In this document: positions 32,849 to 46,524 of the stretch, in pieces | Numbering within the stretch: position 1 is the first letter of the stretch | Layout: every line of letters starts with the position of its first letter | Assembly: GCF_902167145.1 (NCBI RefSeq) | Contig: NC_050097.1 | Location: 42,888,095 to 42,952,094 of the forward strand | Direction: 5' to 3' | DNA length: 64,000 nt | From: Zea mays | Lineage: Eukaryota > Streptophyta > Magnoliopsida > Poales > Poaceae | Position numbers and translations under genes: made by a program | Notes under the pieces: model-generated | The model's database searches: none | The model's input: the letters and a program-made list of their open reading frames with translations, nothing else | Told to the model about the DNA's origin: nothing

Positions 32849-35800
32849 TGTGACGGAACCTCCCAAGTAATTAGGCCCACCTACAGTTGTCCTTGTCTAA
32901 TAGACATCAGACACCCTGTAGATGTTCCTAAGTCACTTGACAAGCTCGGTATCTTTCCTTACCTCACCAGGAACGTTTCACCCGTCTTGCAGACATTACA
33001 GAACATCGGAGATAAAGAAATGCGGAAGCGAATTACATAACTTACATTTATTTCAAAAGCAAGCTTGAGTTATTTTATTAGAGACCAGAGCTAAAAGTGA
33101 GTGCAGAGTAGTAATATTATACAAACCAAGGGAGGCACAGACTCCTCCCGATAAGTTCTTAAGCAAAAGATCCTAAGTGGAGGACCGAGTCCTCCCGCAC
33201 TTCAGTCTTGTTTTTCTTCTTTGGGAACCACCTTGGCACAGAAGCAGCAAAAGTCTGCTACTTCCTCACCTAAAAACAACGAAGGGATAAACCCTGAGTA
33301 TGGAATTACTCAGCAAGTCTTACCCGACTAAAGAAAAGACTCTCAAGGGTATGCTGGTTATATGGGAGTCAAGGTAAGGCTTTTCAATAATCAAAGACTC
33401 TGTTTGGCAGAAATGCTTACTAAAGTGGATCCTTAAAAATCCAATTTTAATTGTCAAGTAAGTAAAATTACCTGCACTAGAGTTCTTTCTACCCTAGTTC
33501 AATCACTGGTCCTGCACTAGCCAATTTCTTAACAGAAACTCATCATCTTTAGTGGAATGCTACGTGTAAGTCAGTGGCCAAGTCTCCATAACCGCGGAGG
33601 TACGGCGATCCGAATCGATTATACTCAGCTGAGGATCTCCAATCACACGACATATGTAGCACTTAACCCTTGCATATGTCAACCCGCCACCGGGGTTCTT
33701 AAGACCGGATCAGGTTCACGCAAACCGAGAGCACAGATACACCACCGTCCAGCCTCTTGCTACGGAGGGTACACGCTACTCTCGCCACCGCTCCACGCCC
33801 ATTTCGTGTTATCTTATTCCGGCCTTAGTCTGCCCGAGGCAAAGCTTACCCATGACGAGGCATGTGACCAGTTAAAGGGTCCTCGGTCAGCAGGCCTACA
33901 TCGACAAGGTCCTTAATCGACTCAGACGGAGACACTACACCGAGACTCTCTTCTCGTGCAAGTCACCCGCCCGGTCTCAGCTTAATCTTTTTACCCCAAA
34001 AACTTGGTACCTGGCAGAGGTACATCTTTTCTGATGTTGAATCCATCACGGCCATGATGGATTCACCATCAAGTTTTATTTTTGAAAACAACCCTCCCAC
34101 TTTTGCCACAACATCTTTTGTAAAAACAAAACCTTTTGTTTTTCTAAAGCAAGGCTAAGCGTCAAAAATCTTTTGTAAAACAGGTGATCAAGGAAGGTAA
34201 TCAAGTTCAAGGAAGGTAATGGAGGAATTGTTTTAGCAATCAACTCCTATCACCTAATGCATCAAGCAAGTGAAAAAGATTTTTAAAACACAAGGAGGTG
34301 GCAAATGCACCGGGGCTTGCCTTCGTTTACAGGTGATTCGGGTTCGGATCCACAGATATCGAAGTAGAAGCAGTTGCCTGCTTGCGAATCCGAAGGTGGT
34401 GGTGTCCTGTCTTCGGTGACTTCTATCTCTTCTTCACGTTCTAATCATAACCATACATATGTATAAGAATGGATGCCATGGGATGCTCATGAGGATGCAA
34501 AGATAATATAAACTTATTATCTATGTCTTGAATACAACTTTCCTTCACGGAACTCCGAGAACTTAGGGTTTTCGGAGTCGGTAAAGGAGTTCATAGGGCG
34601 GGGGGGTGGTTTTGGGTTTTGGTGATCAAACAAGGTCCAAATCATTTTAAACCCTACCCAAGGCTTCTAAATATTATGGGGAACTCATATAAAAATTTTG
34701 AGCATTTTTGGAATTACCATTTGTTTTCTAAAAATCCATAACTAATACTTTTAACCACTTTAAATACCCTAAAATTTCTTACTTCCACTAAAAATCACAA
34801 AACTATTTTTACTAAATTCTAGGGAAAATAACAAGCCTAGGAAAATTAGTTTCACAATTTTAGCATTTTTCTACCATTTTCTATAATTGTTTTGGCTCTG
34901 GAGACAAAAGAAAAAGAAAAACAGATGAGCAGTACTGGGCCGAATCCAGCCCAGGCGGCCCAGCTAAGGCAGAAAGGCGCCCGCGCCCGCGCGCGCTGGT
35001 GACTTTGCAGAAAGGGCCTGGGGGTTTTCACTATCTGCGAACGGGTTTTCTTACTGTTTAACAAGGTCACTGACACTTTGCAAGAAGGTCCCTCGAATTC
35101 TATCCCTTTACGGTTCCCGGTCCCCGACGGCGTTCAAGTGCGGCTGAGCTCTGGCGAGCCATTGCACCGGCCGATTGAGGCTAAGACAGGCGCTAAGCTT
35201 CGGCCGAGACCAAATTCGAGTCCCCATGAATGTTTCCCCCAACTTAATTTGGCTCATGATTGACTAAGGAGCTCTAGCCACGGTGGCCGTGAGCAGCGCG
35301 GCAGGACCGACGCGTTCCCGGCGACCAGAGGCTACTCCGTGCAAATTAAGGGTTTGGCAGGCATCACAACGATGTGAGAGTGCTCAAACGAGAAGGCAGG
35401 GGACGGGGACTGACCGGAAAAGGGCTGGCCGCGGTGAAGCCGGTTTCACGGTGTTCTTCAACCGGTTTGGGGGAAGTCCCAAATTCGCGTTCACTGGTGG
35501 GGGTTTCGGGATGCAGGTGGGTGCAGTAGGTGCTTGGATGCATGGCGGAGCTGGGGGTACGCTCAATTTATAGAGCCCGCAGGCGGTGGTGCTCAATTTG
35601 GCCGAGCCGTGTTGGCGGCCGGGGGTAAGGATGAAGGCGGCGCGGTGAATACGTGGCTACTGCCGTGGCAAGCTCACCGGCGACGATTAGATGGCCGTAG
35701 CGAGTCACGGTGTCGCGGTGGAAAGCAAAACCACGCGGCACGAGACCGGGAAGCGGCGGTTCACCGGCGAGCCTATCTCTCCGCCGCAAAGCAGAGGGGA

Positions 35801-36872
35801 AGGCACGGGAGGGGTCACCGGAGTGGAGCCTAGCTCACGGCGGTGAAGATTCTTACTGGGTGATGCTTATCTGGTGTCCACGGCGCACGAATCACGGCGA
35901 GCGGTAATCGACGGTGATGGACCACCGGCGGCGAGCAGGGAACGGGATCTTCTTCAGTTACCCTTTACTGTACCATGGCAATTACCAATTCAGAGTGTCT
36001 GACAGCCAATATTTAGGCCCAATTTGCTCACGAATCTTTATGGTAACATACTTAAAGTTCTGCAGCAAAGTTGTTGTCCATTATACCATCTTCATCTTTG
36101 CTACAGCAGCCATGGGCAAATTCTTTCTAGATTAGTCATAAACTGTTTCCAAAGATGATCCAATGCCACTGTCAGTCTGATTTTCAGACTTAATCAGCCT
36201 GACAGCCAAACTTCAGGCTTGATTATTTCTAAATTCTTCTTAACAACTGAGCTTACATTCTTAAGCAAAGTTGTTCTCCTATGATAGATCTACCTAGTTG
36301 ATGTGGTGACCTAGGGCAAATTCTCAATAACTTGGAAGATGTAGAGCTCCAAAGTTGAGCCAATATCACTGAAATTTCAGACTTAGTATAGAACTCAAAT
36401 GAGGTCCATTTTGCATTTAAGTCCAGAACTTAGGGTTTGGCTTTCAGTCCACATATTTGTGAACCAAATGACTTAAAATACTTATTTAGCTTGGTTTTTG
36501 CACTTTAGCCCAAAAGTGGACTAATTTTGCACATAAGCCCCTAGGGTTTGGTTTTAGGGTTTTCCAGGGTTCCAATTAGGGTTTCTGGTATCCCAGGGGT
36601 ATAAATGTGATTCAACTTTATTTTTGGGGTCATTTATGACTTTTACCCTAAAGCTTTTAGGTTTTCTCAACTTGGGTTAAGTTTTACCCCTTTAATCCCT
36701 ATTTAGGGTTAAAGCTTCCTATCCAAGGTCCTATTTGCAAAACCTTAAAACAATACAACTTGCTTGAAATTTTTGCCTAGTGAATGCACTCTAGGTGTGT
36801 CAAACATATGCAATGCCAATGCTTATGATGCCATGCTTAAGTTTTAGTTACAGTAACACCAGGGGTGTAACA
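32849..36872 (-). repeat. LTR-A, 3' LTR of the array (4024 bp)
   Basis: Minus strand TGTTACACCCC...CGTCACA. Differs from LTR-B and LTR-C jointly at about 17 sites I could find (for example 32901, 36838), but shares TGTTAC with LTR-B at its start where LTR-C has TGTAAC. TATA at 35565-35572 (minus). Confidence 0.93.
33202..34440 (-). CDS. Candidate spliced small ORF, LTR-A copy
   Basis: Exon A 34440-34321 (40 codons, PPP instead of PPPP), GC donor next to it; exon B 33269-33202 ending TGA, after acceptor TTGTTTTTAG. Protein-level match to E1 through EREEEIEVTE, FYFDICGSEP, SPVNEG, FCCFC, KVVP and EEKQD, with most nucleotide changes at third positions. Same open questions as the E1 copy. Confidence 0.5.
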
Positions 36873-36890
36873 TCCTTCCCCCCATAAAAG
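36873..36890 (-). other. Polypurine tract, internal 1
   Basis: CTTTTATGGGGGGAAGGA on the minus strand, directly before LTR-A; same tract as E1. The equivalent for internal 2 is 46525-46542. Confidence 0.9.
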
Positions 36891-37023
36891 AATCTCGTCT
36901 CGAGATTAAAAGTCCTAGGGTAAGTAATGGTAAAGGAAACACATCACATTTTTATTTCCTTATTTCTGGTACAAGGCAGGGGTGATGTGGGGGTCACTTC
37001 TTTATTACACAGCTATACAGACT

Positions 37024-40000
37024 TTACAATTTACAAGAGGCTAAAAAGCCTGGGAAATTCTTATCTAAAAAGTCTTGGGTTTCCCATGTAGCCTCATCTT
37101 CAGAATGTTGGTTCCACTGTATCTTGTAGAACTTGAGAGTTTTTCTCCGGGTAATCCTGTCCTTTTGATCCAGAACTCGAATAGGATGTTCCGAGTATGT
37201 TAAATCTAGTTCCAGGACAACATCAGTCACTTCAATGGTTCGATCGGGAACCCGAAGACACTTCTTCAATTGTGACACGTGGAACACATTATGCACAGCA
37301 GACAATGTTTCGGGGAGCTGAAGTCGGTATGCCACTGGTCCACATTGCTCAAGCACCGGGAATGGACCAATGTACCTGGGTGCAAGTTTCCCTTTAACCC
37401 CAAAACGCGATACTCCTTTCATTGGTGAGACTTTCAGATAAACATAGTCTCCTTCCAGGAAATATAAGGGCCTTCGCCGTTTGTCTGCATAACTCTTCTG
37501 ACGAGCTTGTGCCTTCTTCATATTATGAATAATTTTCTGAACCTTTTCCTCGGTCTCTTTCACCATATCAGGCCTAAAGAAGTATCTTTCTCCAGGTTCA
37601 GACCAGTTTAGCGGAGTATGACATCGACGTCCATATAACGCTTCAAAGGGTGCCATCTTGATACTTTCTTGATAGCTATTATTATATGAAAACTCCGCCA
37701 AAGGCAAACATTCATCCCATTTCGGTGAGAAGTCCAGGACACATGCCCGCAGCATATCTTCAAGTATTTGGTTCACTCTCTCAGTCTGTCCACTGGTTTG
37801 AGGATGATAGGCCGAACTGTGGAGTAACTTAGTACCCAAAGATTTGTGAAGTACTTCCCAAAACTTGGCTACAAATTGAGGTCCACGATCCGACACTATG
37901 GTCTTTGGAACACCATGCAGACTAAGAATACGAGCAATGTACAATTGGGCGTAGACAGTAACCGGGGAATCTGTCTTGACTGGCAGAAAGTGAGCAACCT
38001 TTGTAAGTCGATCAATTATAATCCAAATAGAGTCATACCCTTTTGTCGTCCTGGGCAGTCCCACAATAAAGTCCATATTGATGTCTTCCCATTTCCATGT
38101 TGGGATTGGCAAAGATTGTAATGGACCAGCAGTTTTCATGTGTATGGCCTTGACACGTCTGCAAGTGTCACACTTAGCCACATAGCGTGCAATTTCGATT
38201 TTCATCTTTGTCCACCAATAATGTTGCTTTAAGTCTTGATACATCTTAGTGCTTCCGGGATGAATAGAATAGCGACTAAGATGTGCTTCATCAAGAATTT
38301 GCTGGCGGAGTTCTTCGTTCTTTGGCACTACTATGCGGTTTTTAAACCATATCACACCTTGATCGTCTTCCTTGAAACATTTGGCTACTCCAGCCCTTAT
38401 CTTCTCTCGTATGTGCTTCATACCCAGATTATCTTTTTGAGCATCAATTATTCTTTGCAAAATGATTGACTCAACCTTTAGCTGATTTAAAGTCCCTTGT
38501 TGGATGATCCCCAGGTTTAGCTTCTCCATTTCTTGACACAAAGTGTTCTCGGAGGTCTTCGCCATAAGACAGTGGCAGGAAGTCTTACGACTCAGCGCAT
38601 CTACCACCACATTGGCCTTGCCTGGGTGGTAATGGATCTCCAGTTCATAATCTTTAATAAGCTCAAGCCGTCGTCTTTGCCTCATATTTAATTCTGACTG
38701 GGTGAAGATGTACTTCAAACTTTTATGATCTGTATATATGTGACAGATATTTCCCAGCAGATAGTGATGCCAAATCTTCAGGGCATGAACCACAGCAGCT
38801 AGCTCCAGATCATGAGTTGGATAATGCTCCTCATGTCGGCGCAACTGCCTTGAAGCATACGCAATCACTCGGCCCTCTTGCATCAGTACACAGCCGAGCC
38901 CACTGCCAGACGCATCACAATATACGTCAAAAGGCTTAGTGATGTCCGGTTGAGCCAATACCGGAGCAGTGGTCAATAGTGTCTTCAATTGTTCAAAGGC
39001 TTCATTACACTTAGAAGACCAATTGAATTTAATGTCATTCTTCAATAAACTTGTGATTGGCTTCACAAGCTTAGAAAAATCTGGTATGAATCTGCGATAA
39101 TACCCAGCTAGTCCAAGAAAACTCCGGACTTGGTGAACAGTTGTTGGGGGTTTCCACTCCAGAATATCTTTGACCTTGCTAGGATCTACCGCAATTCCTT
39201 TAGCCGATAACACGTGCCCCAAAAATTGAATTTCTTCCAGCCAGAACGCGCACTTGCTGAACTTGGCATATAGCTGATGTTCCCTCAGGCGCGTCAATAC
39301 AATCCGTAGATGCTGAGCATGGTCCTCTTCATTTTTAGAATATATCAAAATATCGTCGATGAAGACTACCACAAACTTGTCCAACTCGGGCATAAACACC
39401 GAGTTCATCAAATAGGTGAAGTGGGCAGGAGCATTTGTGAGCCCGAAAGACATTACCAAGTATTCAAACAATCCATACCGCGTAGTAAACACGGTCTTCG
39501 GTATATCCTCGGGCCGAATACGGATTTGATGATAGCCCGACCTGAGATCAATTTTGGAAAATACCCTCGCCCCAGTCAGTTGATCAAATAAGATATCGAT
39601 CCTTGGAAGAGGGTACTTATTCTTGATGGTGACCTCATTTAGGGGTCGATAGTCCACGCACATTCGCAAGGTTTGATCCTTCTTCTTAACAAAGATGGCG
39701 GGACAACCCCATGGGGACGAGCTTGGCCGGATGAATCCCTTATTCAGTAGATCTTGTAATTGAATCTTCAATTCCGCCAACTCATTAGGGGGCATACGGT
39801 ACGACCTTCGGGAGATGGGAGCCGTACCGGGCTTTAACTCAATTACGAATTCTACATCTCTTTCAGGGGGCAGTCCAGGCAAATCCTCCGGAAATACATC
39901 TGGAAACTCACATACTATCGGAATGTTCTTGATCTCCGGTACAATAGCTTCATATATTCTACCAGAAGCTTTGGCTGGATTGGTTACGGGGAGAGTCAAA

Positions 40001-41493
40001 AGAATCTCTTCTTGGTTATAGCTCAACCTGACGGTTCTGAGTTCAGTGTTGAGAATTGCCTTGTGTTGGGTTAACCAATTCATACCCAAAATTACATCTA
40101 TATCCTGGCCCTTCAGAACAATCATGTTAGCAGGAAAGTTCCGTCCGGCCATTGTTACTGGCACTCCATAGGCCACTTCTCTAGTAAAAATGTGTCCCCC
40201 AGGTGAATGAATTTTAAATCCCTCTTTTGATTCATGGTATGCAATATGATGTTGCTCCACAAATTTCTTGCTAATGAATGTATGCGAAGCACCAGAATCA
40301 AAAAGAATAATTGCAGGGTGACTGGCCACGGGAAACGTACCCATCATCACCGGCTCTCCTTCCGGTGTAGTGGCCACTTGGGTGTAATATACACGCCCCG
40401 TCTTCTTCGTATTTTTCCCCACAGCATTTCCTTTGGGCTGAGCTGATCTCCCAGATCCTTGCGGAGCATTTGATTGACTTTGCTTAGGATATGGGCAGTC
40501 TTTGATGAAATGTCCCGACTTGCCGCAATTAAAACACCCAGTTGAAGAACTGGGCAAGGCAGGGAATCGAGTGCCTGGGGCACCCGGCTGATTTGGGGTA
40601 GTGGGGGTATTGTTGGGGCGAATAATGATTGGCTGTTTAAAAGGGAATGAGGGTGGACGAGAAAAAGTGCGATTTTGGTTTGAAGGTCGGATCACAAACC
40701 GTTGCTTCTTCGCCTGGCCCTGACTAGGCCTCTCACCACTGAATCCCTTATTCTTCCCAGAATTTGTGTATTTGGCTTCAACAGATAAGGCTGTGCTGAC
40801 AGCCTTTCCATACGTGAGGTCTATGCATGTGGCCATCTTTCTCTGTAGCCGATCATTTAAACCCCGCATAAAACAGTTCTTCTTCTTTAAATCAGTATTC
40901 ACCTGGTCGATGGCATACTGCGACAGGTGATTAAACTTGTTGAGATATTGGTTGACGGTATCTCCCCCTTGTTGTAACTTCATAAATTCCTCTTGTTTCA
41001 TATGCAACACTCCTTCGGGTATGTAGTGCTCACGGAAGGCTGCTTTAAACTCTTCCCAGGTGACTTGATGGTTGACGGGTTGAATAGCCACAAAATTTCC
41101 CCACCAGGTACTGGCAGGACCACGTAGTTGTTGTGCTGCAAACAACGGCTTCTGCGTCTCTGAACAACGGAGAAGACCAAACTTTTGTTCAATAACTCGT
41201 ATCCACTCATCAGCTTCTAGTGGATCTTCTGCCTTGACGAATAGAGGTGGGCGGGTTTCCGAGAAATCCAAATAAGTAGTTTCACGGGGGCCTTGCTGAA
41301 AACCCCTTCCTGCCTGCTGCTGGAATTGCTGCTGACCCGCCATTTCCCTAAGGAAGCGGGTATTGTCTGCGGTGGCATTCACCAAGGCGGCAATCGCCTC
41401 GGCTAACATGGGAGGAACCGGAGGTGGGTTTGGGGTAACATCCCTTCCCCCAGAAGTTCCGGCTGCGTCCTGTCCTCGAGTCCTGGTCGGCAT
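37024..41493 (-). CDS. gag-pol: Gag-Pol polyprotein, array internal 1 (intact)
   Basis: 1489 codons from [12 protein letters not shown] (start at 41493, matching E1; the longer open frame to 41544 adds 17 codons not conserved in E1). Same domains as E1: gag, CCHC knuckle [14 protein letters not shown] with all four ligands, protease DSGAS, RT FIDD, RNase H, integrase D/D/E and C-terminal chromodomain. Differs from E1 by scattered substitutions and one block in integrase ([11 protein letters not shown]). One change of note: VVDALS where E1 has VADALS after RNase H. No stop or frameshift, so it could supply enzymes. Confidence 0.95.
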   Translation of the reverse strand: MPTRTRGQDAAGTSGGRDVTPNPPPVPPMLAEAIAALVNATADNTRFLREMAGQQQFQQQAGRGFQQGPRETTYLDFSETRPPLFVKAEDPLEADEWIRVIEQKFGLLRCSETQKPLFAAQQLRGPASTWWGNFVAIQPVNHQVTWEEFKAAFREHYIPEGVLHMKQEEFMKLQQGGDTVNQYLNKFNHLSQYAIDQVNTDLKKKNCFMRGLNDRLQRKMATCIDLTYGKAVSTALSVEAKYTNSGKNKGFSGERPSQGQAKKQRFVIRPSNQNRTFSRPPSFPFKQPIIIRPNNTPTTPNQPGAPGTRFPALPSSSTGCFNCGKSGHFIKDCPYPKQSQSNAPQGSGRSAQPKGNAVGKNTKKTGRVYYTQVATTPEGEPVMMGTFPVASHPAIILFDSGASHTFISKKFVEQHHIAYHESKEGFKIHSPGGHIFTREVAYGVPVTMAGRNFPANMIVLKGQDIDVILGMNWLTQHKAILNTELRTVRLSYNQEEILLTLPVTNPAKASGRIYEAIVPEIKNIPIVCEFPDVFPEDLPGLPPERDVEFVIELKPGTAPISRRSYRMPPNELAELKIQLQDLLNKGFIRPSSSPWGCPAIFVKKKDQTLRMCVDYRPLNEVTIKNKYPLPRIDILFDQLTGARVFSKIDLRSGYHQIRIRPEDIPKTVFTTRYGLFEYLVMSFGLTNAPAHFTYLMNSVFMPELDKFVVVFIDDILIYSKNEEDHAQHLRIVLTRLREHQLYAKFSKCAFWLEEIQFLGHVLSAKGIAVDPSKVKDILEWKPPTTVHQVRSFLGLAGYYRRFIPDFSKLVKPITSLLKNDIKFNWSSKCNEAFEQLKTLLTTAPVLAQPDITKPFDVYCDASGSGLGCVLMQEGRVIAYASRQLRRHEEHYPTHDLELAAVVHALKIWHHYLLGNICHIYTDHKSLKYIFTQSELNMRQRRRLELIKDYELEIHYHPGKANVVVDALSRKTSCHCLMAKTSENTLCQEMEKLNLGIIQQGTLNQLKVESIILQRIIDAQKDNLGMKHIREKIRAGVAKCFKEDDQGVIWFKNRIVVPKNEELRQQILDEAHLSRYSIHPGSTKMYQDLKQHYWWTKMKIEIARYVAKCDTCRRVKAIHMKTAGPLQSLPIPTWKWEDINMDFIVGLPRTTKGYDSIWIIIDRLTKVAHFLPVKTDSPVTVYAQLYIARILSLHGVPKTIVSDRGPQFVAKFWEVLHKSLGTKLLHSSAYHPQTSGQTERVNQILEDMLRACVLDFSPKWDECLPLAEFSYNNSYQESIKMAPFEALYGRRCHTPLNWSEPGERYFFRPDMVKETEEKVQKIIHNMKKAQARQKSYADKRRRPLYFLEGDYVYLKVSPMKGVSRFGVKGKLAPRYIGPFPVLEQCGPVAYRLQLPETLSAVHNVFHVSQLKKCLRVPDRTIEVTDVVLELDLTYSEHPIRVLDQKDRITRRKTLKFYKIQWNQHSEDEATWETQDFLDKNFPGFLASCKL

Positions 41494-41675
41494 CTGTGGC
41501 AAAGAACATTTGAAGTAAACATAATATGCCAAAGAACCTTCCATTTTACATTACTATAAAAAGTAATGATACAGACTCGATATTACATAACAGGATACAT
41601 TACCCATTATACAAAAGTTCAACCTATTATACAACAATACACCCTACAATACACTACTCCACTTCTATTACACCA

Positions 41676-42260
41676 TTATTCCTGCTTTCCATCACTCTTG
41701 GCGGCCTCATCGTTAGGTGTGGGAGTCCAGACATCAACCAACCTCAAAGAAGGAGGGGGCTCAAAAAGGTCTAACTCCCCACCCAGCGCGCGTCCCGCAA
41801 CGTGAGATGGTCCGGCTTCCGCCTCAGCAGGGTGTGCAGGCACACTAGGGTGTAATTGTGAGTATAGTACATGGACTTCCTTGTGCAACGTATTGCAGTA
41901 GACCTGCAGATTGTCGATAGTTGAGCTAAGTTCTTTAATTCGGGCCTGAGCCCTGGCTTCCTTAGCACATGCTAGCAAACGAGACTGTACAGCCCAGTCA
42001 AGTGCTAAGTCTCGATCAGCGAGCTGATCCTGCAGGTGACGGATGTCCCTTCTTAGTTCATTGATTCTATCTCCGTCGGCGACCCAAGCATCGGTCCTGT
42101 GTTGCAGCGCTGCTTGAAGTCGACTCACTCGGGCTTCCAGATCTCCTATGGGGTCATTACTTCCACTGCTGCTGCTTTCATGTCGGGGAGCCAGTTGATG
42201 CCGAGGCACCCCAATTGGTCCCGTAGACTTGCGTGCTGTTAGCCTGGTGCGTGGCGGCAT
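41676..42260 (-). CDS. ORF0, array internal 1 (intact)
   Basis: 194 codons from MPPRTRLTARK, same length and layout as the E1 ORF0: basic N-terminus, coiled coil (DLEARVSRLQAALQ ... HLQDQLADRDLALDW), acidic tail with FEPPPSLRLVDVWTP. It ends 182 bp upstream of the gag start. Conservation of the reading frame between two LTR subfamilies supports a real protein of unknown role. Confidence 0.75.
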   Translation of the reverse strand: MPPRTRLTARKSTGPIGVPRHQLAPRHESSSSGSNDPIGDLEARVSRLQAALQHRTDAWVADGDRINELRRDIRHLQDQLADRDLALDWAVQSRLLACAKEARAQARIKELSSTIDNLQVYCNTLHKEVHVLYSQLHPSVPAHPAEAEAGPSHVAGRALGGELDLFEPPPSLRLVDVWTPTPNDEAAKSDGKQE

Positions 42261-42487
42261 CTTTCTAAGGGGGAAAATGTTATTAGTATAATTCTTAGCA
42301 TGATGCATGTGTAATTACAGAATCAACCTTAGTCGATTCAACCTTCTTTACATTGCACTCTTCCTATCTGGTCTTTAAGATAGACTCTTCAGAATACTTA
42401 GGTAAGAAGGGAAAAGAGTTTTTTTTTAGGTAAGACTTTTGAAAATCCTTTTGAAGATGCCTCATAATATCTGCAAAGAAGGGCTAC

Positions 42488-42499
42488 GCTCCGATACCA
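42488..42499 (-). other. Primer-binding site, internal 1 (variant)
   Basis: TGGTATCGGAGC on the minus strand: one A-to-G change from the initiator-Met site, giving a G-U pair with the tRNA. Internal 2 has the same variant at 52101-52112. Confidence 0.9.
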
Positions 42500-42501
42500 G
42501 C

Positions 42502-45500
42502 TGTGACGGAACCTCCCAAGTAATTAGGCCCACCTACAGTTGTCCTTGTCTAACAGACATCAGACACCCTGTAGATGTTCCTAAGTCACTTGACAAGCTC
42601 GGTATCTTTCCTTACCTCACCAGGAACGTTTCACCCGTCTTGCAGACATTACAGAACATCGGAGATAAAGAAATGCAGAAGCGAATTACATAACTTACAT
42701 TTATTTCAAAAGCAAGCTTGAGTTATTTTATTAGAGACCAGAGCTAAAAGTGAGTGCAGATTAGTAATATTATACAAACCAAGGGAGGCACAGACTCCTC
42801 CCGATAAGTTCTTAAGCAAAAGATCCTAAGTGGAGGACCGAGTCCTCCCGCACTTCAGTCTTGTTTTTCTTCTTTGGGAACCACCTTGGCACAGAAGCAG
42901 CAAAAGTCTGCTACTTCCTCACCTAAAAACAACGAAGGGATAAACCCTGAGTATGGAATTACTCAGCAAGTCTTACCCGACTAAAGAAAAGACTCTCAAG
43001 GGTATGCTGGTTATATGGGAGTCAAGGTAAGGCTTTTCAATAATCAAAGACTCTGTTTGGCAGAAATGCTTACTAAAGTGGATCCTTAAAAATCCAATTT
43101 TAATTGTCAAGTAAGTAAAATTACCTGCACTAGAGTTCTTTCTACCCTAGTTCAATCACTGGTCCTGCACTAGCCAATTTCTTAACAGAAACTCATCATC
43201 TTTAGTGGAATGCTACGTGTAAGTCAGTGGCCAAGTCTCCATAACCACGGAGGTACGGCGATCCGAATCGATTATACTCAGCTGAGGATCTCCAATCACA
43301 CGACATATGTAGCACTTAACCCTTGCATATGTCAACCCGCCACCGGGGTTCTTAAGACCGGATCAGGTTCACGCAAACCGAGAGCACAGATGCACCACCG
43401 TCCAGCCTCTTGCTATGGAGGGTACACGCTACTCTCGCCACCGCTCCACGCCCATTTCGTGTTATCTTATTCCGGCCTTAGTCTGCCCGAGGCAAAGCTT
43501 ACCCATGACGAGGCATGTGACCAGTTAAAGGGTCCTCGGTCAGCAGGCCTACATCGACAAGGTCCTTAATCGACTCAGACGGAGACACTACACCGAGACT
43601 CTCTTCTCGTGCAAGTCACCCGCCCGGTCTCAGCTTAATCTTTTTACCCCAAAAACTTGGTACCTGGCAGAGGTACATCTTTTCCGATGTTGAATCCATC
43701 ACGGCCATGATGGATTCACCATCAAGTTTTATTTTTGAAAACAACCCTCCCACTTTTGCCACAACATCTTTTGTAAAAACAAAACCTTTTGTTTTTCTAA
43801 AGCAAGGCTAAGCGTCAAAAATCTTTTGTAAAACAGGTGATCAAGGAAGGTAATCAAGTTCAAGGAAGGTAATGCAGGAATTGTTTTAGCAATCAACTCC
43901 TATCACCTAATGCATCAAGCAAGTGAAAAAGATTTTTAAAACACAAGGAGGTGGCAAATGCACCGGGGCTTGCCTTCGTTTACAGGTGATTCGGGTTCGG
44001 ATCCACAGATATCGAAGTAGAAGCAGTTGCCTGCTTGCGAATCCGAAGGTGGTGGTGTCCTGTCTTCGGTGACTTCTATCTCTTCTTCACGTTCTAATCA
44101 TAACCATACATATGTATAAGAATGGATGCCATGGGATGCTCATGAGGATGCAAAGATAATATAAACTTATTATCTATGTCTTGAATACAACTTTCCTTCA
44201 CGAAACTCCGAGAACTTAGGGTTTTCGGAGTCGGTAAAGGAGTTCATAGGGCGGGGGGGTGGTTTTGGGTTTTGGTGATCAAACAAGGTCCAAATCATTT
44301 TAAACCCTACCCAAGGCTTCTAAATATTATGGGGAACTCATATAAAAATTTTGAGCATTTTTGGAATTACCATTTGTTTTCTAAAATCCATAACTAATAC
44401 TTTTAACCACTTTAAATACCCTAAAATTTCTTACTTCCACTAAAAATCACAAAACTATTTTTACTAAATTCTAGGGAAAATAACAAGCCTAGGAAAATTA
44501 GTTTCACAATTTTAGCATTTTTCTACCATTTTCTATAATTGTTTTGGCTCTGGAGACAAAAGAAAAAGAAAAATAGATGAGCAGTACTGGGCCGAATCCA
44601 GCCCAGGCGGCCCAGCTAAGGCAGAAAGGCGCCCGCGCCCGCGCGCGCTGGTGACTTTGCAGAAAGGGCCTGGGGGTTTTCACTATCTGCGAACGGGTTT
44701 TCTTACTGTTTAACAAGGTCACTGACACTTTGCAAGAAGGTCCCTCGAATTCTATCCCTTTACGGTTCCCGGTCCCCGACGGCGTTCAAGTGCGGCTGAG
44801 CTCCGGCGAGGCATTGCACCGGCCGATTGAGACTAAGACAGGCGCTAAGCTTCGGCCGAGACCAAATTCGAGTCCCCATGAATGTTTCCCCCAACTTAAT
44901 TTGGCTCATGATTGACTAAGGAGCTCTGGCCACGGTGGCTGTGAGCAGCGCGGCAGGACCGACGCGTTCCCGGCGACCAGAGGCTACTCCGTGCAAATTA
45001 AGGGTTTGGCAGGCATCACAACGATGTGAGAGTGCTCAAACGAGAAGGCAGGGGACGGGGACTGACCGGAAAAGGGCTGGCCGCGGTGAAGCCGGTTTCA
45101 CGGTGTTCTTCAACCGGTTTGGGGGAAGTCCCAAATTCGCGTTCACTGGTGGGGGTTTCGGGATGCAGGTGGGTGCAGTAGGTGCTTGGATGCATGGCGG
45201 AGCTGGGGGTACGCTCAATTTATAGAGCCCGCAGGCGGTGGTGCTCAATTTGGCCGAGCCGTGTTGGCGGCCGGGGGTAAGGATGAAGGCGGCGCGGTGA
45301 ATACGTGGCTACTGCCGTGGCAAGCTCACCGGCGACGATTAGATGGCCGTAGCGAGTCACGGTGTCGCGGTGGAAAGCAAAACCACGCGGCACGAGACCG
45401 GGAAGCGGCGGTTCACCGGCGAGCCTATCTCTCTGCCGCAAAGCAGAGGGGAAGGCACAGGAGGGGTCACCGGAGTGGAGCCCAGCTCACGGCGGTGAAG

Positions 45501-46524
45501 ATTCTTACTGGGTGATGCTTATCTGGTGTCCACGGTGCACGAATCACGGCGAGCGGTAATCGACGGCGATGGACCACCGGCGGCGAGCAGGGAACGGGAT
45601 CTTCTTCAGTTACCCTTTATTGTACCATGGCAATTACCAATTCAGAGTGTCTGACAGACAATATTTAGGCCCAATTTGCTCACGAATCTTTATGGTAACA
45701 TACTTAAAGTTCTGCAGCAAAGTTGTTGTCCATTATACCATCTTCATCTTTGCTACAGCAGCCATGGGCAAATTCTTTCTAGATTAGTCATAAACTGTTT
45801 CCAAAGATGATCCAATGCCACTGTCAGTCTGATTTTCAGACTTAATCAGCCTGACAGCCAAACTTCAGGCTTGATTATTTCTAAATTCTTCTTAACAACT
45901 GAGCTTACATTCTTAAGCAAAGTTGTTCTCCTATGATAGATCTACCTAGTTGATGTGGTGACCTAGGGCAAATTCTCAATAACTTGGAAGATGTAGAGCT
46001 CCAAAGTTGAGCCAATATCACTAAAATTTCAGACTTAGTATAGAACTCAAATGAGGTCCATTTTGCATTTAAGTCCAGAACTTAGGGTTTGGCTTTCAAG
46101 TCCACATATTTGTGAACCAAATGACTTAAAATACTTATTTAGCTTGGTTTTTGCACTTTAGCCCAAAAGTGGACTAATTTTGCACATAAGCCCCTAGGGT
46201 TTGGTTTTAGGGTTTTCCAGGGTTCCAATTAGGGTTTCTGGTATCCCAGGGGTATAAATGTGATTCAACTTTATTTTTGGGTCATTTATGACTTTTACCC
46301 TAAAGCTTTTAGGTTTTCTCAACTTGGGTTAAGTTTTACCCCTTTAATCCCTATTTAGGGTTAAAGCTTCCTATCCAGGGTCCTATTTGCAAAACCTTAA
46401 AACAATACAACTTGCTTGAAATTTTTGCCTAGTGAATGCACTCTAGGTGTGTCAAACATATGCAATGCCAATGCTTATGATGTCATGCTCAAGTTTTAGT
46501 TACAGTAACACCAGGGGTGTAACA
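42502..46524 (-). repeat. LTR-B, middle LTR of the array (4023 bp)
   Basis: Agrees with LTR-C against LTR-A almost throughout, but with LTR-A (TGTTAC) at the first bases beside the polypurine tract. TATA 45217-45224 (minus). It serves at once as 3' LTR of internal 2 and 5' LTR of internal 1. Confidence 0.93.
42855..44093 (-). CDS. Candidate spliced small ORF, LTR-B copy
   Basis: Exon A 44093-43974, exon B 42922-42855. Exon A is identical to the LTR-A copy in my reading, with the same GC donor and acceptor. Confidence 0.45.

Noticed and set aside
33557..33916. 119-codon plus-strand ORF repeated at 43210 and 52823 in the array LTRs
   Set aside because: Antisense to the LTR; differences among the three copies are not synonymous-biased and no start context or promoter is seen. 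It is repeated only because the LTR is.
34852..35573. Several 60-100 codon ORFs in the array LTR U3/R on both strands
   Set aside because: GC-rich promoter region, no conservation with E1, no motifs.
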